Shown piece by piece: positions 23,407-31,210 of a stretch of 64,000 nucleotides of DNA (the first letter of the stretch is position 1; each line of letters opens with the position of its first letter). Below the pieces are notes generated by a model that made no database searches, had not been told where the DNA came from, and saw only the letters and a program-made list of their open reading frames with translations. Position numbers and translations under genes: made by a program. The DNA is from Thermoguttaceae bacterium (GTDB lineage: Bacteria; Planctomycetota; Planctomycetia; Pirellulales; Thermoguttaceae). Location: the NCBI GenBank assembly GCA_017447865.1, contig JAFSMO010000092.1:94954-158953 (forward strand), in the 5' to 3' direction.

Positions 23407-26400
23407 AAAAACTCTTCGAATGGGCCGTTTCCAACGTGCCGGCCATGAACCTCATCATGCTCACCGTACTGCTGATCGGCTACTGGGGGCTCATGAGCCT
23501 GAACCGCGAAACCTTTCCGAATTTCGACATCGACATGATTTCGGTTTCCGTCGTCTATCCCGGCGCCACGCCGGAAGAGGTCGAGGAGGCGATCTGCCAG
23601 AAAATCGAAGAGGAAGTCCGCGATATTGTGGGGATCAAGAAGATCACGTCCTCCGCTTCTGAAAACATGGGGAACGTCCAGATCGAGCTGAAGTCCAACG
23701 TGGACGACAAAAACCGCGTTCTGAACGAAGTCGATTCGGCCGTCGGGCGCATTTCCACGTTCCCCGAACTCTGCGAGCGGCCAGACGTGCGGCTCCTCCA
23801 GATCGAAGAAACGATCATCCGCGTCGGGATCCTCGGCCCGCCTGACTGGAGCATGGAAGCCCAGCTCAAACTCCGTGACGTCGCGGAGGAACTGCGCAAT
23901 GAAATGCTTCAGCTTCCGAATATTTCCCGCGTCGACATCGTGGGAAGCAAAGACTACCAGATCGACGTGGAGTTCGACGAAAACACGCTCCGCAGTTACG
24001 GCCTGACCCTTCAGGACGTCGCGCAGATCATCCGCAAGGAAAACCACCAGCAGGCCGGCGGAACCATCCGCGCGAAATCGCAGGAGATCCTCCTGCGCTC
24101 CGATACGAAACAGGATTGGGGCGAAGGGATCGCGAAACTCCCGCTCATCGGCGTGGCAGAAGGGGCCGTTCTGACCGTCGGCGACCTGGGGAACATTCGG
24201 GACGAATTCGTGGACGTCGCGAGCAGCATTTCTATCCGGACCGTCATCGACGATGGGGCGACCGACCCGAAAACGGGCGAAAAGATCCTGCACTACCGCC
24301 CCGACCGGCCGTTCCTCGCGCTGAACGTTCAGCGTAATCCCGAGGAAGACCTTTTCGCGATGGTGGATTCGGTCCTCGATTTCGTGAAAAAGACGCAAGT
24401 CCCGCAAGGGTACGAGCTTCTGACGTGGGGCGACCGCTCCACGGAGGTCCGCGCCCGGCTGGAAATGCTCGGCGAAAACGGGATCCAGGGGTTTTTGATC
24501 GTCATTCTTTGCCTGACGCTTTTCCTCGACATGCGCCTGGCGATCTGGGTCTCGTTTGGAATCCCGTTCGCGCTGCTGGGCACGTGCTTCGTGCTGATGG
24601 CGATGCACCAGACGCTGAACATGATCTCATCGTTCGCCCTGATCATGGGCCTCGGGATCGTGGTGGACGACGCGATCGTCATCGGCGAAAACGTTTACAC
24701 GCACCGGCAAATGGGCGAATCCTCACGTGACGCCGCGGTGAATGGGATCAATGAAGTCTTCCCGAGCGTCATCGCGTCGGTCCTCACGACGATCATCGCG
24801 TTCGCGCCTCTGCTTTTCGTCATGGGGATCATGGGGAAAATCATGTTCGTCCTGCCGACGGTCATGATCTCCATGCTTCTGCTCTCGATTTTCGAGGCCT
24901 CGACGATTTTGCCGGCGCACCTTTCGCACCGCGACAATTTGATCTTCCGGATCGGCCGGAACGTTTTCTTCATCTTTTACTGGATCGTGCCGCTGATGGA
25001 ATGGCTTGCCAGCTACGCCTCGCGCGGGCTGAACTGGTTCATTCATCACGTGTACATTCCGACGCTCCGGTACAGTTTGCACCACCGCCTCATTTTTATG
25101 TCGATCTGCTTCGGCGTCGCCATCGTCACTCTCGGACTTTACCTGGGCGGGATCGTGCAGTTCGTTTTCTTCCCCAAGATGGACGGGACCTCCATCGTGT
25201 GCAACGTCCAGTTCCCGAACGGCACGCCGGAAGCCCTGACGACGCACTGGGCCGAGGTCATTGAGGAGGCCTACTGGCGAGTCGCGAAACAGATCCTCGA
25301 CGAGACGGGCGAGCAGGTTTCCGTGCACTCCATCCGCACGATCGGCTCGAACATGGCCGGGCGCGGCGCCGGAGGAGGAATGACCGGCGGCGATTCCTCG
25401 CACATGGCAAGCGTCGAGATCCAGCTCGTAGAGGCGGAAGACCGAAGCATTCAGAGTTTCGAGATCATCGACCGCTGGCGCAAAGAGACCGGGACGATCC
25501 CCGGCGCGCTGGTCCTGACTTTCGACTCGGCTTTTGGCGGCCCGGGAGGAAGCGCGATCGAGTTCAGCGTCACGGCCCCCGCCCAGCATGCGGATGAACT
25601 GGAAGCCGCCGTCGAAAAGTGCAAGGCAAAACTCGCCACGTACGACGGCGTGTACGACATTCACGACGATAATCTCCCGGGAAAATGGGAATTTCGGCCG
25701 AAAGTCCGGGACTTCGCCGTCACGCAGGGGGTCCGGCAGGCGGACATCGCCGACGTTTTGAGAAACGCGTACTACGGCGCCGAAGTCATGCGCCTCCAGC
25801 GCGGCCGCCACGAGGTGAAACTCATGGTCCGCTACCCGGAAGCCGCGAGAAAATCGCTGGCGAGTTTCGACGAGCTGCGCGTCCGGATCAACGGCGTGGA
25901 ACGTCCCATCGGCGAGCTTTGCGACGTGGAAGTGAAACGCGGCTACTCGACCATCAGCCGGATCGACCAGCAGCGGTGCATTACGATCACGGCCGACGCC
26001 GACTTCAATAAAGTGCAGCCGAACCGCGTGATCGGGGCGCTGCAGGGAAAAATCGTCGAACGCGACGCGGCCGGAAATCCGCTCCCGGCGTTTCTGCCCG
26101 AGCTGATGAAGGAGTACCCGCACATTCACATTCGCTGGGAAGGTCAGCGGGAGCAGGAGGAAGAATCGTTCAACTCGATGAAAATTGGTTTTTCGGTCGC
26201 GATGCTCGGAATGTTCGTCCTCCTGACGATGCAGTTCAAGTCGTACACGCAGCCGTTCATCATCATGTCGGTGATCCCGTTTGCGATCGTGATGGTGGTC
26301 CTCGGGCACGCGTTTTTCCGGATGCAAATGACGTTTTTCAGCGCGTTCGGCGTGATCGCCCTGGCAGGGATCGTCGTGAACGACGCGATCGTTCTGGTGG

Positions 26401-26702
26401 ACTTCATCAACGATCGGGTCCGAAAGCGCGGCCTGAGCATCCGCGACGCGTGTCTGGAAGCGGGCGTACGCCGTTTCCGTCCCGTGATCCTCACGACCGT
26501 CACGACCATCGGCGGTTTGATGCCGATTTGCTTCGAAACGTCGTTCCAGGCGAAAATGATCATCCCCATGGCCTTCACCATGTCGGTCGGAACGGCCGGC
26601 GCGACGGTCCTGACGCTCTTCCTCGTCCCGGTTTTGTACACTTTGTACGACGATTTGGCGAAAAAAATGAACAAAACGTTTGGATTGTCGCACGAAGATT
26701 AG
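23403..26702 (+). CDS. RND family efflux transporter permease
   Basis: A 1099-residue inner-membrane proton antiporter of the AcrB/HAE superfamily. The N-terminal helix is followed by the porter-domain strand FPNFDIDMISVSVVYPGATPEEVEEAI, diagnostic for the family. Helix 4 carries LIMGLGIVVDDAIVIGENVY with the two proton-relay aspartates, and the second half repeats the fold (SAFGVIALAGIVVNDAIVLV), where Asn-Asp replaces the Asp pair, as expected. A Gly-rich loop (NMAGRGAGGGMTGGDSSH) lies in the second porter region. Translation is coupled to the adaptor. Substrate is unknown. A terminator follows. Confidence 0.95.
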   Translation: MKKLFEWAVSNVPAMNLIMLTVLLIGYWGLMSLNRETFPNFDIDMISVSVVYPGATPEEVEEAICQKIEEEVRDIVGIKKITSSASENMGNVQIELKSNVDDKNRVLNEVDSAVGRISTFPELCERPDVRLLQIEETIIRVGILGPPDWSMEAQLKLRDVAEELRNEMLQLPNISRVDIVGSKDYQIDVEFDENTLRSYGLTLQDVAQIIRKENHQQAGGTIRAKSQEILLRSDTKQDWGEGIAKLPLIGVAEGAVLTVGDLGNIRDEFVDVASSISIRTVIDDGATDPKTGEKILHYRPDRPFLALNVQRNPEEDLFAMVDSVLDFVKKTQVPQGYELLTWGDRSTEVRARLEMLGENGIQGFLIVILCLTLFLDMRLAIWVSFGIPFALLGTCFVLMAMHQTLNMISSFALIMGLGIVVDDAIVIGENVYTHRQMGESSRDAAVNGINEVFPSVIASVLTTIIAFAPLLFVMGIMGKIMFVLPTVMISMLLLSIFEASTILPAHLSHRDNLIFRIGRNVFFIFYWIVPLMEWLASYASRGLNWFIHHVYIPTLRYSLHHRLIFMSICFGVAIVTLGLYLGGIVQFVFFPKMDGTSIVCNVQFPNGTPEALTTHWAEVIEEAYWRVAKQILDETGEQVSVHSIRTIGSNMAGRGAGGGMTGGDSSHMASVEIQLVEAEDRSIQSFEIIDRWRKETGTIPGALVLTFDSAFGGPGGSAIEFSVTAPAQHADELEAAVEKCKAKLATYDGVYDIHDDNLPGKWEFRPKVRDFAVTQGVRQADIADVLRNAYYGAEVMRLQRGRHEVKLMVRYPEAARKSLASFDELRVRINGVERPIGELCDVEVKRGYSTISRIDQQRCITITADADFNKVQPNRVIGALQGKIVERDAAGNPLPAFLPELMKEYPHIHIRWEGQREQEEESFNSMKIGFSVAMLGMFVLLTMQFKSYTQPFIIMSVIPFAIVMVVLGHAFFRMQMTFFSAFGVIALAGIVVNDAIVLVDFINDRVRKRGLSIRDACLEAGVRRFRPVILTTVTTIGGLMPICFETSFQAKMIIPMAFTMSVGTAGATVLTLFLVPVLYTLYDDLAKKMNKTFGLSHED

Positions 26703-26724
26703 AGGATTTAAGGAACTTTTCACG

Positions 26725-26754
26725 CGCCGACTCTTTTGGGGTCGGCCTTTTTAT
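26725..26754 (+). terminator. Terminator of the RND operon
   Basis: GCCGAC (26726-26731) and GTCGGC (26741-26746) form a stem with the loop TCTTTTGGG, followed by CTTTTTATTCTTTTT, 22 nt after the pump stop codon. Confidence 0.85.
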
Positions 26755-26773
26755 TCTTTTTCCTGATTTTGAA

Positions 26774-27595
26774 ATGATGAAATTGATCCTCACCCTCGAG
26801 CAGTTCCCGATTTTCCTCGCGGGGGCGTACGGAAACAAAACGCGCCCCACGCCGGGCCTCGATCGATGGGCGCTCCGAAGCACCACGTTCGACCGTGCGT
26901 ACAGCACGTGCGCAGACGGGCTGGAAACCCTTTTCCAACTCTGGGAGTCGTGCGACTTTTCCGCCGAACGTTTTGCCGGCCGAAAAATCTTTCTTTCCGA
27001 TCTGCCCGTTGAGGCGCCCGAGTTTTTCGACGCGGGGCGGACGGTGAGTTCCGAGGCGTTTTTCTCGGATCTTGTGTCGATTCCAGCCGATTCTCCCGCA
27101 GAAACCGGCCTGGTTTGGGTCCACTTCCGGGAGTGGGACGCGGACCAGCTCGACTCCTGGCTCCTGAACTCTGTGGCCGCCCGAAACCTTTTCGCCCTTT
27201 TGGGGACGAGCGGCGAGCTGCCCGCCGGCGACGTGCGGCTTTACTCCTCCGAAATCCAGCTTCCATGGTGGATCCGCTTCCCGGAACCCGCCTTTGAGGG
27301 AACGCACTGCCCGGCGCTCGTGACGGCGGACGATTTTCAGAAGATCCTGGACGCCGGCACGCCCGACGCGGTTTTTCGGGACTCGGTTCGGATCCTGACC
27401 GACGACGACCGCTGGGCCGTCGTGACGTCCGACTGGTTCCTGACCGGTTTTGAAAACGTCGAGGAGGAAGAAGCGGAGGCCGACGCGCCGGAACTCTACG
27501 CGAAGCCCGACGATTGGTGGGACCAGAACGACGTCGCGAGCCGGTGCTTCGAAGAGGTGCAGGAACTGACGAAACTCTTGACGCTTCAGAACTAG
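26774..27595 (+). CDS. Sulfatase-like protein lacking the catalytic motif
   Basis: A 273-residue protein whose two ends recall sulfatases (alkaline phosphatase fold): AGAYGNKTRPTPGLDRWALR near the N-terminus resembles the TPNLDRLA block, with a following AYSTCAD where a sulfatase has its strand before the active site, and the C-terminus LYAKPDDWWDQNDVASRC resembles the end of planctomycete sulfatase-like proteins. The CxPSR formylglycine motif and the metal-binding DHG block are absent, and the protein is about half normal length. I therefore read it as a non-catalytic or degenerate relative. The start is one of two adjacent ATGs (26774 or 26777) and has no clear ribosome-binding site. It begins just after the RND terminator. 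Confidence 0.5.
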   Translation: MMKLILTLEQFPIFLAGAYGNKTRPTPGLDRWALRSTTFDRAYSTCADGLETLFQLWESCDFSAERFAGRKIFLSDLPVEAPEFFDAGRTVSSEAFFSDLVSIPADSPAETGLVWVHFREWDADQLDSWLLNSVAARNLFALLGTSGELPAGDVRLYSSEIQLPWWIRFPEPAFEGTHCPALVTADDFQKILDAGTPDAVFRDSVRILTDDDRWAVVTSDWFLTGFENVEEEEAEADAPELYAKPDDWWDQNDVASRCFEEVQELTKLLTLQN

Positions 27596-27640
27596 ACCAA
27601 CTCTCACCTAAACACAGAATCAGCAAGAAAGCGCAGGCCG

Positions 27641-27866
27641 AAAAAGGCCCCGCGGATTAAGCGGATTAAGCGGATCGAGGCGGATTTTTAAATAAAAAAA
27701 GGCCCCCCTGAAAGGGGGGCTGGCTCGCGCAGCGAGACTGGGGGGTTCCGACCAAAGGACGGACTTTCCCCCGTTTCTGAACCCCTCCGGCCCTTCGGGC
27801 CACCTCCCCTTTCAGGGGAGGCTTCTTCATATTCCGCCTCAATCCGCTTAATCAGCGGGGCCTTTT
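27641..27866. repeat. Family B inverted repeat, copy B2, interrupted by A3
   Basis: The gene-free stretch 27596-27907 is filled by this element. The left arm is AAAAAGGCCCCGCGGATTAA plus GCGGATTAAGCGGAT; the right arm is ATCCGCTTAATCAGCGGGGC then CTTTT. The arm sequences differ from B1 and B3 (GATTAAG units instead of GATCAGG) on both sides, so pairing is kept. Copy A3 sits in its loop. Confidence 0.8.
27694..27826 (+). repeat. Family A structured palindromic repeat, copy A3, nested in B2
   Basis: The same five-hairpin order as A1 and A2. The fourth hairpin is GGCCCttcGGGCC, a compensatory variant of GCCCCtgcGGGGC in A1. It lies entirely within the loop of B2, which shows insertion of one repeat into another. 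Confidence 0.88.
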
Positions 27867-27907
27867 GGGGGTGAACTCTCTACAAAATTTGGTGCTTTAG
27901 AAGAAGA

Positions 27908-28891
27908 TCAAAGCCTCATCCCGGTGCCGGGAGCCGGTTCTTCGGGGACCAAGGCGCGGACGATGCGGTCGAGAAGCTCCGAAATGCCCGTTTCGTGAAG
28001 GGCGGAGACCGCGATCTCCGAGTCTGAAAGGGCTGAAAGCGCGCCGGGGGCCGCCAGGTCCGCTTTGTTCCAGACGGTCAAAACGTTCTTTTCGGGCGGG
28101 AATTGGCTCTCCCCGGCGTCCTCGTTGGGCTCGGACGCGTCGCGAAGCCAGAGGATCAGGTCGGCCCGCTCAATTTCCGCCCGGGCGCGGCGGATCCCCT
28201 CGATTTCGATTTCGTCCTGCGCGAGATGAAGCCCCGCCGTATCGACCAGCTCGACGAGCCACCCGTCCAGAATGGTTTTTTCCCGCAAAATGTCCCGCGT
28301 GGTCCCCGCCTGTTCGAAGACGATGGCGCGCGGAAAGCCCAGGATCCGGTTGAAAAGCGAGCTTTTCCCCACGTTCGGCCGGCCGACCATCACGACTTTC
28401 CACGGCTCGGTGAGATGCCGCGCCACGGCGTCCCAGCGGGCCGGGTCCTCGCCGCGGGCCAGGGCGTTTTCGTACGCGCCGTTCACCTGATCGAGCAGAA
28501 TGGCGGCGACTTTCTCCGTCTCCGCGTTGAGCAAAGCCTTAAACGCGCGCTTCTGGTTTTCGGTCTTCAGATCGTCTTTCCGGTCGATCCATTCGTCCCG
28601 GGTAATTTCCCGCGCCCCCTGCTCCGTGAGAAACCCCCGCAGACGCGCAACCGCAGCGAGCGAGCCGTGGCAGTGGATCTCCATCTCGTTCGGCGAAACG
28701 GGGCAGACCAGAACGTCCTCCTCGAAGATGGTCCCGTACACGATCTCCCCGGGAGCGTAAGAGTCCAGCGTTCTGCCGGACTTCGGGCAGAAAAACGCCT
28801 GAACGATTTCCGCGGGTCTCTCCGCGTAAAGCGTCACGACGGCGATCGCCCCTTTGCCGGGGGGAGTGGTGAGGAGGAAAACTGGATTCAT
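27908..28891 (-). CDS. MnmE/TrmE-like GTPase lacking the C-terminal CxGK motif
   Basis: A 327-residue Era/MnmE-class GTPase. The N-terminus LLTTPPGKGAIAVVTLY matches the TPPGxGAIAxV opening of MnmE. The G domain has G1 GRPNVGKSS (170-178), G2 AGTTRD, G3 DTAG (217-220) and G4 NKAD (275-278). MnmE proper is about 450 residues, with a complete formyl-THF domain, a helical domain and a C-terminal CxGK needed for tRNA wobble-uridine modification; here the N-terminal domain is shortened and the protein ends at VPEEPAPGTGMRL without that motif. It is probably a planctomycete paralogue with another role. The ATG at 28891 fits family N-termini; a GTG at 28936 overlapping the upstream stop codon is an alternative. 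Confidence 0.78.
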   Translation of the reverse strand: MNPVFLLTTPPGKGAIAVVTLYAERPAEIVQAFFCPKSGRTLDSYAPGEIVYGTIFEEDVLVCPVSPNEMEIHCHGSLAAVARLRGFLTEQGAREITRDEWIDRKDDLKTENQKRAFKALLNAETEKVAAILLDQVNGAYENALARGEDPARWDAVARHLTEPWKVVMVGRPNVGKSSLFNRILGFPRAIVFEQAGTTRDILREKTILDGWLVELVDTAGLHLAQDEIEIEGIRRARAEIERADLILWLRDASEPNEDAGESQFPPEKNVLTVWNKADLAAPGALSALSDSEIAVSALHETGISELLDRIVRALVPEEPAPGTGMRL

Positions 28892-28932
28892 GAAGACAAA
28901 AAACCCTTGAAAAACCCTAATTTTGCCGGCAT

Positions 28933-29925
28933 TCACTGCAGATATTCCTGCGCCGACGTACCGGTCTCATCGTGACGGTTGGCCAGGTAAGCGTGAACTT
29001 GACCGTCGATCTGATAGGAAATTAAAAACTCTGCACCGGAGCACATCACCATCTGAAAAATACCAGAGTGAGGGCCTCCAAAACCGCGCCAGGCCCTCAG
29101 ATCGGCTTCGGTTTCCAGCGCGTCCCGAGTGGGCAAAAACCACTCCTTCGTTTCCATCACGCCGGCAGAGCGAAAGTTCGAGTTGGAATCATCGCCCGCG
29201 ATGCCTGCGTACATCGACGCTTTGTCGCCCGGTCCCGCGTGGGCGGCCGGGCCCCTGAAGACGAATTTCTCGCCAATGAGGTACGTGTTGTTGGTTCCGT
29301 CCCGAATTTCATCGAGGGCGATCGCGCTGGCGTCGAAAATCACGCCCGTCGGTTCTTCGGGTGACTGGATCTCCTCGACCGGCGTTTCGTAAGAGATCCA
29401 GTTCCCGATTTTCATCACGGTCGTTCCGTAGTTGGCCGCGTAGTCGGACTTGGCCCCCCACGAACCGGTGAAATTGCTGTTCAGGTAATCCGTCACTCCC
29501 AAAGCAGAAGTTGCCACATTTCGGCGTGACGGGCATAAGAAGAGACAGATCGGGGTCTCCAGCACTTTGGAATTTTCCTTCAGCTCACAAGACTCGGCAT
29601 TTCCCGTCGATCCGGTCTGAAAGAGCTCGGACTGCTCTATAAACGGAAGCAGCGAGAATGTCCACGTTCCCGGCTGGCCTTTTCCAAAGCCCCGATCCGG
29701 GTCGCCAACGTAATTCACATTCCACCCCCCAGACGGAAGGGTCTTCATTTCATATTCGTGGTTCAGCGCGGCCAGGCCAAGCTGCTTCAGATTTGCCACG
29801 CATTGCATCTTCCGGGCCGCTTCTTGAGTAGACAGCATGGCTGGAATTAACAAAAGAAAGCCAACGAACAGAATGAAAATCGTGAACAAAAGATTCACGA
29901 GCGTGAAGCCGGCGCTTCTTTTCAT
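28933..29925 (-). CDS. DUF1559 family protein, tandem copy 1
   Basis: A 330-residue prepilin-like DUF1559 protein: AGFTLVNLLFTIFILFVGFL at the N-terminus (note Asn where most have Glu at +5, so methylation or assembly may differ), then AARKMQCVANLKQLGLAALN. Long identical stretches with the next gene (PSGGWNVNYVGDPD, GVTDYLNSNFTGS, GAKSDYAANYGTTVMKIGN) show a tandem duplication. The C-terminal family strand has lost its usual DGS core (MCSGAEFLISYQIDG), and the tail beyond differs from copy 2. CAGGAG lies seven bases before the ATG. Confidence 0.9.
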   Translation of the reverse strand: MKRSAGFTLVNLLFTIFILFVGFLLLIPAMLSTQEAARKMQCVANLKQLGLAALNHEYEMKTLPSGGWNVNYVGDPDRGFGKGQPGTWTFSLLPFIEQSELFQTGSTGNAESCELKENSKVLETPICLFLCPSRRNVATSALGVTDYLNSNFTGSWGAKSDYAANYGTTVMKIGNWISYETPVEEIQSPEEPTGVIFDASAIALDEIRDGTNNTYLIGEKFVFRGPAAHAGPGDKASMYAGIAGDDSNSNFRSAGVMETKEWFLPTRDALETEADLRAWRGFGGPHSGIFQMVMCSGAEFLISYQIDGQVHAYLANRHDETGTSAQEYLQ

Positions 29926-29975
29926 GGCATTTCTCCTGAATTGGTAAAGGCGGGAAATTTGCGGGGCGACGCTTC

Positions 29976-30099
29976 TTTAAAGCCCCCCCTCCTTGAGGGG
30001 AGGTGGCACGTAGTGCCGGGGGGAGTCACTCGGCACGGTCACAGAACTCCCCCAGTCTCGCTGCGCGAGCCAGCCCCCTCAACGAGGGGGCCTTTAAAT
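29976..30099 (-). repeat. Family A structured palindromic repeat, divergent copy A4
   Basis: The opposite orientation to A1-A3. The invariant second hairpin (CTCGCgcaGCGAG) and its flanks are kept. Hairpin 1 is now GCCCCCTC/GAGGGGGC, hairpin 3 GGGGGAGT/ACTCCCCC and hairpin 4 GGCACtacGTGCC. All are paired although the sequence differs from the other copies. It is bounded by TTTAAAG on both sides. Confidence 0.85.
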
Positions 30100-30135
30100 G
30101 ACCAATCTCAACCGTAAATCTTCATTCAAACCGGC

Positions 30136-31116
30136 TCATTCCGGCAAAGGCAGCAAATGTCCGTCTTTACGATCGGCCAAACGAGCGCTGGTCTCCCCAT
30201 CGATCTCGTAGGAAATTCTCTGCACGGAACCGTCGCACATCGCTATTCCAAAAGAGCCAGCGTGAGCACTTCCAAAGCCGCGCCAGGCCCCTTGATTGGC
30301 TTCCGTTTGCGCTGCGTCCTGAGTCGGCAAAAACCACTCTTTCGTCTCCAACACTCCGGCGGAGCGGAAGTTCGAGTTGGAATCATTGTCCGCGATGCCG
30401 GCGTACATCGACGCTTTGTCACCCGGTCCCGCCTGTTCGTACTGGTCCGAATAGACGAATTTTTCTCCAATGAGGTAAGTATTGGTGGTTCCGTCCGTAA
30501 TGTCACCAATAGTGACCGCGCTGGCGTCGAAAATCACGCCCGTGGGTTCTTCGGGAGACGTAATTTCGTCTTCCGGCGTCTCGTAGGAAATCGCGTTCCC
30601 GATTTTCATCACGGTCGTGCCGTAGTTGGCTGCGTAGTCGGACTTGGCCCCTTGCGAACCGGTGAAATTGCTGTTCAGGTAATCCGTGACTCCCAACGGC
30701 AAGGCCTGGAATTCATTGCGCGTCGGGCACATGAAACAAGCGAGCGAGGTTTCCAGCACTTCAGAATTTTCCTTCCGTTCACACGCCTCGGCCTTTCCGG
30801 TCATTCCGACCATAAACAGCGCGTTTTGTTCCAGAAATGGAAGCATCGAGAAAGTCCACGTTCCCGGCTGCTTTGGCCCAAAACCGCAGTCCGGGTCGCC
30901 CACGTAATTAACGTTCCAGCCTCCCGACGGGTAAGTCCTGGAGGAGGCTTCGTGGTTCAGCGCGGCCAGACCCTGCTGCTTCAGATTATTGCCGCACTGC
31001 ATCTGCCTGGCCGCTTCTCGAGCAGGTTGGAGGGGTGGAAGGATCAACATAAAACCAACAAGCAGAATAAAAATCGTGGCCAAAAGGTCAACGAGCGTGA
31101 AACCGCTTCTTTTCAT
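30136..31116 (-). CDS. DUF1559 family protein, tandem copy 2
   Basis: A 326-residue paralogue of the preceding gene with prepilin-type SGFTLVDLLATIFILLVGFM (Asp at +5), then AARQMQCGNNLKQQGLAALN. Unlike copy 1 it keeps the normal family C-terminal strand MCDGSVQRISYEIDG. The stop codon lies inside a 40-bp stretch that duplicates the 3' end of hom (see findings), so its last residues were shaped by the duplication junction. Same CAGGAG ribosome-binding site and spacing as copy 1. Confidence 0.9.
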   Translation of the reverse strand: MKRSGFTLVDLLATIFILLVGFMLILPPLQPAREAARQMQCGNNLKQQGLAALNHEASSRTYPSGGWNVNYVGDPDCGFGPKQPGTWTFSMLPFLEQNALFMVGMTGKAEACERKENSEVLETSLACFMCPTRNEFQALPLGVTDYLNSNFTGSQGAKSDYAANYGTTVMKIGNAISYETPEDEITSPEEPTGVIFDASAVTIGDITDGTTNTYLIGEKFVYSDQYEQAGPGDKASMYAGIADNDSNSNFRSAGVLETKEWFLPTQDAAQTEANQGAWRGFGSAHAGSFGIAMCDGSVQRISYEIDGETSARLADRKDGHLLPLPE

Positions 31117-31166
31117 GGCATTTCTCCTGAATTAGTAAGGGTTAGAATGGTTTACAGGAACGACGC

Positions 31167-31203
31167 TTCTTGAAAGCCCCCTGAAGGAGGGGGCCTTTAA
31201 ATG
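31167..31203 (-). repeat. Collapsed family A unit A5
   Basis: Only the outer hairpin remains: GAAAGCCCCCTGAAGGAGGG followed by GGCCTTTAAATGA. It resembles the two ends of A4 joined directly. It sits just downstream of hom on the minus strand and may act as its terminator hairpin. Confidence 0.6.
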
Positions 31204-31210
31204 ACCAATC

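Noticed and set aside
26450..26773. Upstream extension of the sulfatase-like gene into the RND gene
   Set aside because: It overlaps the pump's C-terminus and terminator in another frame; the first plausible ATG is at 26774.
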